Of a DNA stretch of 35,288 nt, positions 27,604 through 35,288 are shown one piece after another; positions within the stretch are counted from its first letter, which is position 1; the number at the start of each line of letters is the position of its first letter. The stretch spans positions 1-35,288 of the forward strand of contig CAKRMZ010000013.1 in NCBI GenBank assembly GCA_934365155.1, read 5' to 3'. A program made the position numbers and the translations under genes. The notes below the pieces were generated by a model that was not told the DNA's origin, did not search any database, and worked only from the letters and a program-made list of their open reading frames with translations. This DNA comes from an uncultured Eubacteriales bacterium. GTDB taxonomy: Bacteria > Bacillota > Clostridia > Oscillospirales > CAG-272.

Positions 27604-29265
27604 TCAAAACTCCTGTCCGGGGGCAAGGCGGAAATATCCGATATTATTTTCCTGATGGACATAACCAAGCTCCGTACCGTCCTGATATACAATTGTCATG
27701 TCGCCGCTGTCATCCTGAAGAAGAGAAAGCCTTGTCAGAGATCCATCCTCTTCATGGTATAAAAACAGTGCATCAAAGCGATCCAAACGATTGTCCTCAC
27801 GGTTCCACGCAAGCCATAAGGTATCGCCAAAGGGGATCGGTGTTATTTCATACGGAAGTTCTTTGGAACCGTTTTGCGCCACCATTGCTCCGTGAAGAGC
27901 CCAATAGCTTTCGGTAACTCCGTGCACATGCTCATGATAGTAGTAATTTTGATCCTCCACGTAAGAAGGCTTTAAATTCAAAACAGCGATATTTCCGCGA
28001 GTATCCTCCGGTAAGTTTCGAACCAAAGAATCCATGATTTGAATATCGTTCTCACTGGTGGTCATAAAATCCGAAAGTTCCGACACCGACGCGATACAGA
28101 ACCATAATGCCAGCACACTGCAAAAAACGGCATAGACGGTTTCTCTTTTCGGTAAATGCTCGCAAAGCAGCGAAAGTACCGAATCTGCAATCAAAGCAAT
28201 TCCCAAAAGGCTGGGAACAATGCCGCGGATGGAAAACCAAGGATTTGCAATAATAAAGAAAGCCGAAAGCGGTGCCAAAGCCCATAATATTCCGCAAACG
28301 ATTTCCGGCCAATGCTTTCTTTTTTTCTCCGAAAAAGAATGACCCCACCGGCGCAAAACAACCAAAGCTGCGGCGCAGATCAAAAAAACAAAGGCAAGAT
28401 ACAACCACCGTCCGTCTGCAAACAGAATACGAATGCCCCGAACCAAGCCGGTTGTTAATGTGCGATACCCCGCTCCCAAGAAAGCGTGCTTAAACTGAAG
28501 CAGTAACTGCGGAATAAATTGCTTAAAATAATACGATGATACCGGAAGGATCATTTCGGTTCGGGACGAATACGTCGCCGAATCGGAAAACAAATGAGTA
28601 AACAGAAAATACCAACCGACATGTAAAATTGAAACCAAGCCCAAAAGCGCCCATTTGCCGGATTTGCGATACTGTAAAATACTCACGATGACGATCAGAG
28701 CTACCGATAATATCAATATCTGCTCATAAAAGCCGATAGAAATCAAATGGAGCACCGCAAAAAGCACAAACCGCCAAAATCCCGGCTTATCTAAAAAACA
28801 GTAATACGCCCGCAAAGCAAGCGATAAGAAAAACAACCCGACAACAATACGGCTGGACGCACTCAACCAATACGTTCCCTCAAACGCAAGCGGGAACAGC
28901 GCATATACAACGCAAAAAAAGTATCCTGTGCCGAACTGGCGATGAAAGCAAGATTGAAAAACGAGCGCGGAAACTGCGTACATTACCGCAATCAAAAATA
29001 CGGCAATCAAAAAACAGCGATGAAAATTCCCCCAGAATAAAACATCCATAATGCCGGCTAAGGGTCTCGCACCCAGCAGTCCCGCATTTTGAATCAGAGC
29101 GAATTTATGCTCGGCTCTGGCATAATTGATGTATTGTATATAATCATCGAGATATGGCAAATATCGAAAACCCAACGCACAAAAACGTCCGAAGCACAAT
29201 GAAAAAACAAAAGCAAAAGAAAATAATGCACGTCGATGTTTGATAAACACTTCTTTTATTTTCAA
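27604..29265 (-). CDS. Polytopic membrane protein, GT-C glycosyltransferase-like
   Basis: About 553 residues with some ten or more membrane helices up to about residue 410, then a ~140-residue extracellular domain (from MTTSENDIQIMDSLVRNLPE). The early loop after helix 1 has RYLPYLDDYIQYINYARAEH, an acidic D-D-Y motif like the metal site in the first outer loop of GT-C glycosyltransferases. This suggests transfer of a sugar from a lipid carrier to a surface polymer. The start is set at TTG 29265 because GGAGGAACG lies 7 nt upstream; an ATG at 29286 has no site. It ends the mrnC-wecB-DUF1846 operon, which fits a wall-polymer role. Exact family not recognised. Confidence 0.75.
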   Translation of the reverse strand: MKIKEVFIKHRRALFSFAFVFSLCFGRFCALGFRYLPYLDDYIQYINYARAEHKFALIQNAGLLGARPLAGIMDVLFWGNFHRCFLIAVFLIAVMYAVSALVFQSCFHRQFGTGYFFCVVYALFPLAFEGTYWLSASSRIVVGLFFLSLALRAYYCFLDKPGFWRFVLFAVLHLISIGFYEQILILSVALIVIVSILQYRKSGKWALLGLVSILHVGWYFLFTHLFSDSATYSSRTEMILPVSSYYFKQFIPQLLLQFKHAFLGAGYRTLTTGLVRGIRILFADGRWLYLAFVFLICAAALVVLRRWGHSFSEKKRKHWPEIVCGILWALAPLSAFFIIANPWFSIRGIVPSLLGIALIADSVLSLLCEHLPKRETVYAVFCSVLALWFCIASVSELSDFMTTSENDIQIMDSLVRNLPEDTRGNIAVLNLKPSYVEDQNYYYHEHVHGVTESYWALHGAMVAQNGSKELPYEITPIPFGDTLWLAWNREDNRLDRFDALFLYHEEDGSLTRLSLLQDDSGDMTIVYQDGTELGYVHQENNIGYFRLAPGQEF

Positions 29266-29297
29266 ACTCGTTCCTCCAGCATCCATATTATTTTATG

Positions 29298-30785
29298 TTA
29301 TTTATGATACAGCTTTTTGGTATAATATTGCGGCTCGGAGGTCAAATGAATGCCGAGTTTTCGGAAAATATCCTCATCGGCCTGTGCCAAAATAACCGTG
29401 GAATGTGCCTCACAGCCTCTGAGTTGTTCCAACATATCAAAAACGCGCGCCGCATTTTCACTTTGCGAAGCACAAATCGACAATGCAATCAGGGTTTCAT
29501 CAATATGCAAACGCGGATTGTGATTTCCTAAAATTCCTACCTTCAATTTCTGAATCGGCTCGATAACCGACGGCTCAATCAGGCATACCTTTTTTTCGAT
29601 TTTTGCCAGGCGCTTTGCCGCATTCAGCACAGCAGCCGAAGCCGCGCCGAGAAGATTTGAATTTTTACCGCTTACAATCTCCCCATCCGGAAGCTCTATC
29701 GCTACTGCCGGCTGACCGCCTGTGGACTGCGAACGTTCCAAAGCCGCTTTCACTACCGGACGGTCCTCCACGCTGATGCATGCCTGACGCATAAGCAATT
29801 CGATTTTTTCAACCGCACTTCGCCCGATCCGTCCTTTTTTGGCATCACAAAGCACCGCAAAATAGCGACGGATTATTTCGTCATTCGCTGCGCGGCAGGT
29901 AACCGCGTCATCGCAAATGCAATACCCTGCCATGTTCACTCCCATATCGGTCGGTGATTTATAAGGGCTGACTCCGGATATCCGCTCAAACATCGCATTT
30001 AAAACCGGAAAAATCTCAACGTCGCGATTATAGTTAATCGCCGTTTTGCCATATGCCTCCAAATGATAGGGATCAATCATATTAACATCATCCAAATCCG
30101 CTGTAGCAGCCTCATAAGCCAAATTCACAGGATGTTTGAGAGGAATATTCCAAATCGGGAATGTCTCAAATTTGGCATATCCGGCGACAACACCTCTCTT
30201 ATGTTCATGATATAACTGAGAAAGTGCTGTGGCAATTTTGCCGCTGCCGGGACCCGGTGCCGTAATCACAACCAAAGGCCTTGTTGTTTCGATATAATCG
30301 TTTCTGCCGTATCCGTCTTCGCTTACAATATGACGGACATTGGTCGGATAGCCCTCAATCGGATAATGCAGATAGACACGGATTCCCAAAGTTTCCAGCT
30401 TCTTTTTATATGCAATTGCCTGCGGCTGTCCGGCATATTGGGCAATCACGACACTGCCTACATACAAACCGTTTTCATGAAAGGCATCAATCAGTCGCAG
30501 CACATCCGTATCATATGTAATGCCGATATCGCGGCGCATTTTATGCTCAATATCCGCCGCCTTGATTACGATAACAATCTCTGCGCGATCCGACAGCTTT
30601 TTGAGCATCTGAATTTTACTGTCCGGCGCAAAGCCCGGCAGTACGCGGGAAGCATGGTAGTCGTCAAACAACTTGCCTCCGAACTCTAAATACAGTTTGC
30701 CTCCAAACTTATCAATTCTCTTTTTAATTTCTTCTGATTGCAGACGAATATATTTCTGATTGTCAAATCCGATTGCCGCGCTCAT
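29298..30785 (-). CDS. DUF1846 family protein
   Basis: 495 residues, the usual size for DUF1846. The protein opens with GFDNQKYIRLQSEEIKKRID and has a nucleotide-binding-like loop APGPGSGKIATALSQLYHEH near 176-195, followed by YAKFETFPIWNIPLKHPVNL. The later part has SPYKSPTDMGVNMAGYCICD and GKNSNLLGAASAAVLNAAKRL. Structure is known for relatives, but no reaction is established. Its ATG overlaps the stop of wecB by four bases (ATGA at 30782-30785), so translation is probably coupled. The link to the sugar genes around it is unexplained. Confidence 0.93.
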   Translation of the reverse strand: MSAAIGFDNQKYIRLQSEEIKKRIDKFGGKLYLEFGGKLFDDYHASRVLPGFAPDSKIQMLKKLSDRAEIVIVIKAADIEHKMRRDIGITYDTDVLRLIDAFHENGLYVGSVVIAQYAGQPQAIAYKKKLETLGIRVYLHYPIEGYPTNVRHIVSEDGYGRNDYIETTRPLVVITAPGPGSGKIATALSQLYHEHKRGVVAGYAKFETFPIWNIPLKHPVNLAYEAATADLDDVNMIDPYHLEAYGKTAINYNRDVEIFPVLNAMFERISGVSPYKSPTDMGVNMAGYCICDDAVTCRAANDEIIRRYFAVLCDAKKGRIGRSAVEKIELLMRQACISVEDRPVVKAALERSQSTGGQPAVAIELPDGEIVSGKNSNLLGAASAAVLNAAKRLAKIEKKVCLIEPSVIEPIQKLKVGILGNHNPRLHIDETLIALSICASQSENAARVFDMLEQLRGCEAHSTVILAQADEDIFRKLGIHLTSEPQYYTKKLYHK

Positions 30786-31930
30786 TGTCTGTCTCCTTTG
30801 CTTTCCGACTCTTTTTTTATCTGAAAATAATCCAAAATCACCTGAACAATCCGCGCCGAGGCATTCCCGTCGCCATAAGGATTTTCCGCATTTGCCATTT
30901 CCTTATATACGGCAGGATTCTCTAACAGATCTTTTGCAATATTGAAAATAATATCTTCTTCCGTTCCTCCCAAAACAGAAACCCCGGCATCAATTCCCTC
31001 CGGACGTTCTGTCTCGCGGCGAAGTACAATTACCGGCTTTCGCAAAGCAGCCGCATCCTCCTGAATGCCTCCGGAATCCGTCAGCAAAAGGAAGCTGTGC
31101 GCAATCATGTTATGGGCTTCCACCGGACTCAGCGGATCAATCAGTAAGATCCGTTCATGCCCGTTGAGTATTGAGAATACCGTACGGCGCACAGCAGGGT
31201 TTGGATGCACCGGATAGATAATCTGCACATCTTCGTACGTATTTGCAATACGCAGTAAAGCGCGGCAAATATTCTCTAAAGGCTCGCCTAAATTTTCTCT
31301 TCGATGTGCCGTTACAAATAGAATTCGCTTGGAGAAATCCGCCTTATCCAGTGACGGACCGAATTGAAACTTCGGCTGAACCGTATATTTCAACACTGCA
31401 TCAATCTCGGTATTTCCGGTTACATACACCCCGTGTTCGATTCCCTCTCGTTTGAGCTGCTCCCGGCAAAGCACCGTGGGTGCAAAATGCAAGGATGCCA
31501 GCGCTGCAATCAGCTTTCGATTCATCTCTTCCGGATAAGGAGAATAAATATTATAGGAGCGAAGACCGGCCTCCACATGTCCGACGGTAATTTTATGATA
31601 AAACGCGGATAAAGCCGAAGAAAACGCCGTAGTGGTATCTCCGTGAACCAAAACAAGATCCGGCTTTTCCTCCTCCAACACCTGTCCGAGTGCAGACAAA
31701 ATATCGGTCGTAATTGTCTCAATGCTTTGAGATTCACGCATGATATCCAAATTATAATCCGGTGTTACCTCAAAAAAAGATAAAACCTCATTTAACATTT
31801 CTCTGTGCTGTCCGGTCACACAGACTACCGTCGAAATATCCGGACAGGATCTTAACGCATGCACCAACGGACACATCTTAATGGCATCGGGCCTTGTCCC
31901 GAAAATCGGCATTACTTTTATCTTTTTCAT
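30782..31930 (-). CDS. wecB: UDP-N-acetylglucosamine 2-epimerase (non-hydrolysing)
   Basis: 382 residues, standard. It interconverts UDP-GlcNAc and UDP-ManNAc, the latter feeding teichoic-acid linkage units and other wall polysaccharides. Motifs: MPIFGTRPDAIKMCPLV, VHGDTTTAFSSALSAF, VGHVEAGLRSYNIYSPYPEE, TAHRRENLGEPLENI, LLTDSGGIQEDAAALRKPVI. The conserved acids and His of the active site fall inside these. Its ATG overlaps the mrnC stop (ATGA) and its stop overlaps the next start, so the three genes form one transcript. Confidence 0.96.
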   Translation of the reverse strand: MKKIKVMPIFGTRPDAIKMCPLVHALRSCPDISTVVCVTGQHREMLNEVLSFFEVTPDYNLDIMRESQSIETITTDILSALGQVLEEEKPDLVLVHGDTTTAFSSALSAFYHKITVGHVEAGLRSYNIYSPYPEEMNRKLIAALASLHFAPTVLCREQLKREGIEHGVYVTGNTEIDAVLKYTVQPKFQFGPSLDKADFSKRILFVTAHRRENLGEPLENICRALLRIANTYEDVQIIYPVHPNPAVRRTVFSILNGHERILLIDPLSPVEAHNMIAHSFLLLTDSGGIQEDAAALRKPVIVLRRETERPEGIDAGVSVLGGTEEDIIFNIAKDLLENPAVYKEMANAENPYGDGNASARIVQVILDYFQIKKESESKGDRQ

Positions 31931-32358
31931 AGTGAAGTCTCCTGTCCTGTCAAAATATCTTGCATCAACTTTTCATAAGCGATTTCAAACAATTCAAAAA
32001 TACGCTGGTTTTCACCGCAGAGATAAAGATATCCAATCAGCGCCTCAAGGCCGGTGGCCCGACGGTATTGTACAACGGAAGCACTCTTCGGAGCCGATAT
32101 GCCGCTTGCATTTCGACCGCGCTTAAACATACTTTCTTCCTCCGGACTAAGCAGCGGAAGAATCTGCTCTACAGCGTTGCTTTGCGATGAAGCCTTAACA
32201 AATTCCACCGCATAACGGTTCAGCAGTCCGATATCTTGAATTCCCAGCGAAATGAGAAAATTTCTCACAACCACTTCAAATACGGCATCACCAAGATAGG
32301 CCAATACCCCGCCCGACAGTGACTTTGGATTTTCAATTTTAAACCATTCTTTCAGCAA
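31927..32358 (-). CDS. mrnC: Mini-ribonuclease 3
   Basis: 143 residues: a stand-alone RNase III catalytic domain without a dsRNA-binding domain, which trims 23S rRNA ends in Firmicutes. LSGGVLAYLGDAVFEVVVRN carries the signature with the catalytic Asp (D24), and RRATGLEALIGYLYLCG carries the second acidic site. The start is TTG at 32358, 8 nt after GGAGG; no ATG is available in frame. In many Firmicutes mrnC lies by cysS and rlmB; here it heads a wall-sugar operon, a different arrangement. Confidence 0.95.
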   Translation of the reverse strand: MLKEWFKIENPKSLSGGVLAYLGDAVFEVVVRNFLISLGIQDIGLLNRYAVEFVKASSQSNAVEQILPLLSPEEESMFKRGRNASGISAPKSASVVQYRRATGLEALIGYLYLCGENQRIFELFEIAYEKLMQDILTGQETSL

Positions 32359-32413
32359 CCTGCAATCCTCCGTCCCGTTTTATATCTGAATTGAATTCTA
32401 ACAAATCTATGAT

Positions 32414-32443
32414 ATTATAGCATATTTTGATGTTTTTTCGCAA
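32414..32443 (-). promoter_or_regulatory. Promoter of the mrnC-wecB-DUF1846-GT operon
   Basis: On the minus strand TTGCGA (32443-32438), 18 nt, TATAAT (32419-32414), about 50 nt upstream of the TTG start. Confidence 0.65.
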
Positions 32444-32509
32444 TAGCTATGCAAAAAATATGACACATCCTGTTTTTGTTTTGCACCGCTTTCAATTCTA
32501 AAAAGAAAA

Positions 32510-32547
32510 CGAAAAAAGCCGGCTCGTAATAAAACGAAACCGACTTC
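32510..32547 (-). terminator. Terminator after spoVG
   Basis: On the minus strand AAGTCGGTTTCG pairs with CGAGCCGGCTT through CGG/CCG and TCG/CGA blocks, then CTTTTTTCGTTTTC. Between 32359 and 32510 nothing else was recognised except the operon promoter. Confidence 0.7.
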
Positions 32548-32624
32548 TGTTTTAAAATTGATAATGTTAGAAAGTCAAATTGCTATAAGGTTTTGTAGAA
32601 CTGCTTATAGATAAAACAAATATA

Positions 32625-32921
32625 TTATACCTCGAGGGATGCTGTTTCAAAATTGGCCGCTTTGGCAGCAAGTTCTGCATGGTAGACATCAATAATTGCT
32701 TTTTCCATCTGCGCGCGGAAATCCGCACTGATCGGATGAACAATATCCCGATACGTATTATCCGGATTTTTTCGTGAAGGCATTACGATAAAGAACTTGT
32801 CCCGTGCATGGATTACCTTAATGTCATGAACAGCAAGCTGATTATCAAATGTTACTGATACAACTGCTTTCATCGGGCCTTCATCAAATAACTTTCTTAC
32901 CTTGATATCCGTAATCTCCAT
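32625..32921 (-). CDS. spoVG: Septation/regulatory protein SpoVG
   Basis: 98 residues, standard. MEITDIKVRKLFDEGPMKAV, then IKVIHARDKFFIVMPSRKNP and YRDIVHPISADFRAQMEKAI are the family signature. SpoVG is a small RNA/DNA-binding global regulator, first known for asymmetric septation in sporulation, present also in non-sporulating Firmicutes. ATG follows GAGGAG. Divergent from murC; the 189-bp gap is AT-rich and has TATAAT-like boxes on both strands (32992-32987 minus, 33070-33075 plus) without clear -35 partners. Confidence 0.97.
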   Translation of the reverse strand: MEITDIKVRKLFDEGPMKAVVSVTFDNQLAVHDIKVIHARDKFFIVMPSRKNPDNTYRDIVHPISADFRAQMEKAIIDVYHAELAAKAANFETASLEV

Positions 32922-33110
32922 TGTAAAACTCCTCTTATTCTTTTAGTCTGATCATCTGACATGATAGTCAATCGGCCTGTAAAAGTATTATATATACAAT
33001 TTATTAATATTATTCAACCAAATCATGATATTTTTTCGAATTATCTATTTATTTTCTGAAAATTTCGTATATAATGTAATATGAGAAAGAAATTATACGG
33101 AGATTAATAC

Positions 33111-34508
33111 ATGATTCAAACCAAACACTACTCTCCCGCAGAGATTGAAACAATTCTGTCATCCGGTCGAAATCTTTTTTTTATCGGAATCGGCGGAATT
33201 TCCATGTCTGCTTTGGCATTGATTGCAAAAGAGAAAGGTCTTTCGGTCTCAGGTTCTGACCGCGCTGAATCTCATATTACAGAAAAGCTGGTCGCAAGCG
33301 GAATTGATATTCACTTCGGACATAAAGCGGAAAATATTAAAGGAAGCAATGTTATCATATTTACAGCCGCCATCAAAGAAGACAATCCGGAAGTGATTGC
33401 GGCAAAGGCAGCGAACCTCCCCTTTATCTATCGGGCTGACTTTTTAAACTATATTATGTGTTTTTCCAAAAAACGCATTGGAGTTTCCGGGATGCACGGC
33501 AAATCCACCACCAGTGCGTTAATATCTCATACCTTACTGTCAGCAGGCCTTGATCCCACAATATTGATCGGCGCCGAACTTTCTGATATTAACGGTACTT
33601 ATCATATCGGAAACGGGGACATTTGTGTATTTGAGGCCGATGAATACAGCGATTCCTTTTTATCTTTCAGTCCCACTGCTGCCGTCGTTCTGAATATAGA
33701 CATTGATCATGTGGATTATTTTCACTCATTGGAACAAATCAAGCACTCCTTTACCGCTTTCTTAAAGAAAACCGAGCCGGACGGTATTGTTATCGCAAAT
33801 TACGATTGCGCAAATGTTCAGTCGATTCTTCCAAGCATTCACTCCCGTGTTATAAGCTACGGTTTAAAAAGCGAGGATGCGATGTATCAGGCCAAAAATA
33901 TTGAATACCATCATCAAACTTCTGCCTTTGATATTTATCGGAACCACCGTTTTATCGCCCATACATATATCACCCTGCCCGGCGCACACAATGTATCCGA
34001 CGCATTGGGAGCTTTTGCCGCAATGGATCAAATGGGAGTAAACACACAGGCAATCATCCAAGGAATCCAAACCTATCAAAGTGCAAAGCGGCGCATGGAG
34101 CTGAAGGGCTATATCAACGGAGCCCCGATCTTTGAGGATTACGCTCATCATCCGTCGGAAATTAAGGCTACACTGAAGGGGATTCGCAATCTGACAAACG
34201 GACGTATCCTTTGCGCATTCCAGCCGCACACCTACTCCCGTACAGCAGGATTGCTCGACGGATTTATCGACGCGCTCTCCTTTGCCGACATCCCGATTTT
34301 GGCGGATATTTATGCGGCCAGAGAGACCAATACCTATCACATTTCTTCTCAGGATATTGCAAAAAAAATCAAATCCGCACAGTATTTTGATTCTTTTGAC
34401 AAGATTTGCGATTTTATCCGAAAAGAAGCAACCAAAGACGACCTGGTTGTCGTTATGGGAGCCGGAGACATTTACAAAGTCTCTGAAATGTTGACAGAAC
34501 AGAAATAA
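33111..34508 (+). CDS. murC: UDP-N-acetylmuramate--L-alanine ligase
   Basis: 465 residues, standard for MurC, which adds L-alanine to UDP-MurNAc using ATP as the first step of the peptidoglycan peptide. Domain 1 opens with NLFFIGIGGISMSALALIAK and SGSDRAES. The ATP loop is GVSGMHGKSTTSALISH (124-140). Metal and substrate acids lie in CVFEADEYSDSFLSFSP, and NIDIDHVDYFHS, PGAHNVSDALGAFA and FEDYAHHPSEIKATL are the remaining Mur signatures. ATG follows ACGGAG. It is on its own, away from the dcw cluster, as in several clostridia, and ends at a strong terminator. Confidence 0.97.
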   Translation: MIQTKHYSPAEIETILSSGRNLFFIGIGGISMSALALIAKEKGLSVSGSDRAESHITEKLVASGIDIHFGHKAENIKGSNVIIFTAAIKEDNPEVIAAKAANLPFIYRADFLNYIMCFSKKRIGVSGMHGKSTTSALISHTLLSAGLDPTILIGAELSDINGTYHIGNGDICVFEADEYSDSFLSFSPTAAVVLNIDIDHVDYFHSLEQIKHSFTAFLKKTEPDGIVIANYDCANVQSILPSIHSRVISYGLKSEDAMYQAKNIEYHHQTSAFDIYRNHRFIAHTYITLPGAHNVSDALGAFAAMDQMGVNTQAIIQGIQTYQSAKRRMELKGYINGAPIFEDYAHHPSEIKATLKGIRNLTNGRILCAFQPHTYSRTAGLLDGFIDALSFADIPILADIYAARETNTYHISSQDIAKKIKSAQYFDSFDKICDFIRKEATKDDLVVVMGAGDIYKVSEMLTEQK

Positions 34509-34563
34509 GTATACCATTAATCGCAAAAAAACAGTTCTGTTTTCCGTTTTTCAAAGCATACAC

Positions 34564-34607
34564 AAAAAGCACCGAATTGTCCGATTAAGACAATTCGGTG
34601 CTTTTAA
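34564..34607. terminator. Bidirectional terminator between murC and rplL
   Basis: AAAAGCACCGAATTGTC (34565-34581) and GACAATTCGGTGCTTTT (34589-34605) are perfect inverted repeats around a 7-nt loop, with T-runs on both strands. It ends murC on the plus strand and rplJL on the minus strand. Confidence 0.92.
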
Positions 34608-34642
34608 AATCGAATTATGCCGATTTATGAGAAAACGGATAA

Positions 34643-35014
34643 TTATTTAACTTCAACTTTTGCGCCAGCAGCTTCAAGTTTTGCTTTGATTGCTTCAGCG
34701 TCATCTTTGGAAGCGCCTTCTTTGATTGCTTTCGGAGCGCTTTCAACCAAATCTTTTGCATCCTTCAAGCCAAGGCCGGTGATTTCGCGAACCACTTTAA
34801 TAACCTCAAGCTTCTTGTCGCCTGCAGCAGCAAGAATAACGTCAAATTCGGTTTTCTCTTCTGCAGCAGCAGCGGGAGCGCCTGCAGCAGCAACAGCAAC
34901 AGGAGCAGCGGATACGCCGAATTCCTCTTCCAGAGCTTTTACCAGGTCAGCCAATTCAAGAATAGTAAGGGTTTTAATATCTTCTAAAATTTTTGTGGTT
35001 TTTTCAGTAGCCAT
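34643..35014 (-). CDS. rplL: 50S ribosomal protein L7/L12
   Basis: 123 residues, standard. N-terminal dimerisation part (KILEDIKTLTILELADLVKA), an Ala/Pro-rich hinge at about 37-52, and the C-terminal factor-binding domain (KTEFDVILAAAGDKKLEVIK; TGLGLKDAKDLVESAPKAIKEG). It forms the ribosome stalk with L10. GGAGG precedes the start by 12 nt. It is downstream of rplJ by 56 nt in the usual rplJL order. Confidence 0.98.
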   Translation of the reverse strand: MATEKTTKILEDIKTLTILELADLVKALEEEFGVSAAPVAVAAAGAPAAAAEEKTEFDVILAAAGDKKLEVIKVVREITGLGLKDAKDLVESAPKAIKEGASKDDAEAIKAKLEAAGAKVEVK

Positions 35015-35070
35015 TTTACATTATACCTCCGTATTTTAAAATATAATTTTTTGAAGTAACAAAACAAGCA

Positions 35071-35288
35071 TTATGCAGTTTGTTCTGCAGAATCTGCATT
35101 CTTGTCGATATAAGCCTGCAATACATATGCAAGACCGTAGAGAGAAGATTGGAGACTGCCGAGCACCTTTCCGATAAGTACTTCCTTGGAAGGAATTTTG
35201 GAAAGCTCGATCACTCCGTCGCGACTCAGGATTTCACCGTCAATGAAACCGGATTTAACATCGAAGGTTTCAATTTTCTCGGCATATT
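35071..35288 (-). CDS. rplJ: 50S ribosomal protein L10 (partial, N-terminus off the right edge)
   Basis: The last 72 codons are visible: FDVKSGFIDGEILSRDGVIE, then LSKIPSKEVLIGKVLGSLQS and SLYGLAYVLQAYIDKNA, ending in TAA at 35073-35071. This is the C-terminal part of L10, with the helix to which L7/L12 dimers attach. Gene order with rplL confirms it. The autoregulatory leader, if present, lies outside the window. Confidence 0.95.
   Translation of the reverse strand, partial: YAEKIETFDVKSGFIDGEILSRDGVIELSKIPSKEVLIGKVLGSLQSSLYGLAYVLQAYIDKNADSAEQTA

Noticed and set aside
32982..33075. Promoters for spoVG and murC
   Set aside because: TATAAT boxes are present on both strands, but the nearest -35 candidates are poor or at 19-nt spacing, so no separate promoter features were called.

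Overview
The window looks like the chromosome of a low-to-mid GC Firmicute, most likely a gut-type clostridium (Oscillospirales-like). Grounds: spoVG, a SAM-I riboswitch in front of metK, a CAE-type cytidine deaminase-like protein, mini-RNase III, RecD2 and a GT4-CsaB fusion; textbook sigma-A promoters (TTGACA/TATAAT with 17-nt spacers) and AGGAGG-like ribosome binding sites; and intrinsic terminators after most genes. No tRNA, rRNA, CRISPR array, insertion sequence or replication origin was recognised.

Left part (1-8.2 kb), accessory and damaged. A Fic AMP-transferase runs off the left edge. Next is a secreted, wall-anchored lamin-tail/choice-of-anchor-I protein broken into three frames, then a flavodoxin-ferredoxin (EFR1-type) gene broken at a run of nine A. 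After it come two apparent deletion scars: the C-terminal end of an aldo/keto reductase joined head-to-head to the C-terminal half of a MATE transporter, and the first ~29 codons of an unknown membrane protein joined to the C-terminal end of a GNAT. Between the scars sits an intact amidohydrolase with its own promoter and a codon style unlike its neighbours.

Middle part (8.2-19.6 kb), small single-gene units. It holds a DhaS-like TetR regulator next to oleate hydratase, a cytidine deaminase-like protein, an intact MepA-like MATE transporter behind a terminator/leader-ORF attenuator, and an XRE repressor divergent from a two-TM membrane protein with twin palindromic operators. Further on are a flavin reductase, an unknown membrane protein, an ArsC/Spx-like protein, a PAS protein, a second MATE (frameshifted in a T-run), a GNAT acetyltransferase and rubrerythrin.

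Right part (19.6-35.3 kb), conserved chromosomal genes. A GT4-CsaB fusion (cell-wall polysaccharide pyruvylation) is divergent from a DUF1934 gene. Two operons lie on the minus strand: [small membrane protein-recD2-comF] and [mrnC-wecB-DUF1846-GT-C-like membrane protein], the latter with two ATGA start/stop overlaps. metK sits under a SAM-I riboswitch, spoVG is divergent from murC, and rplJ-rplL ends the window. Wall-polymer functions recur here (UDP-GlcNAc 2-epimerase, CsaB, MurC, a polytopic GT-C-like protein).

The most useful second-look items are the XRE/membrane-protein switch, the MATE leader attenuator, the TetR palindrome and its 14-nt -10 sequence that recurs at the EFR1 gene, the two deletion scars, and the set of homopolymer frameshifts. 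The frameshifts may be sequencing or assembly errors rather than biology. I did not find convincing evidence of a wholly new multi-gene system.
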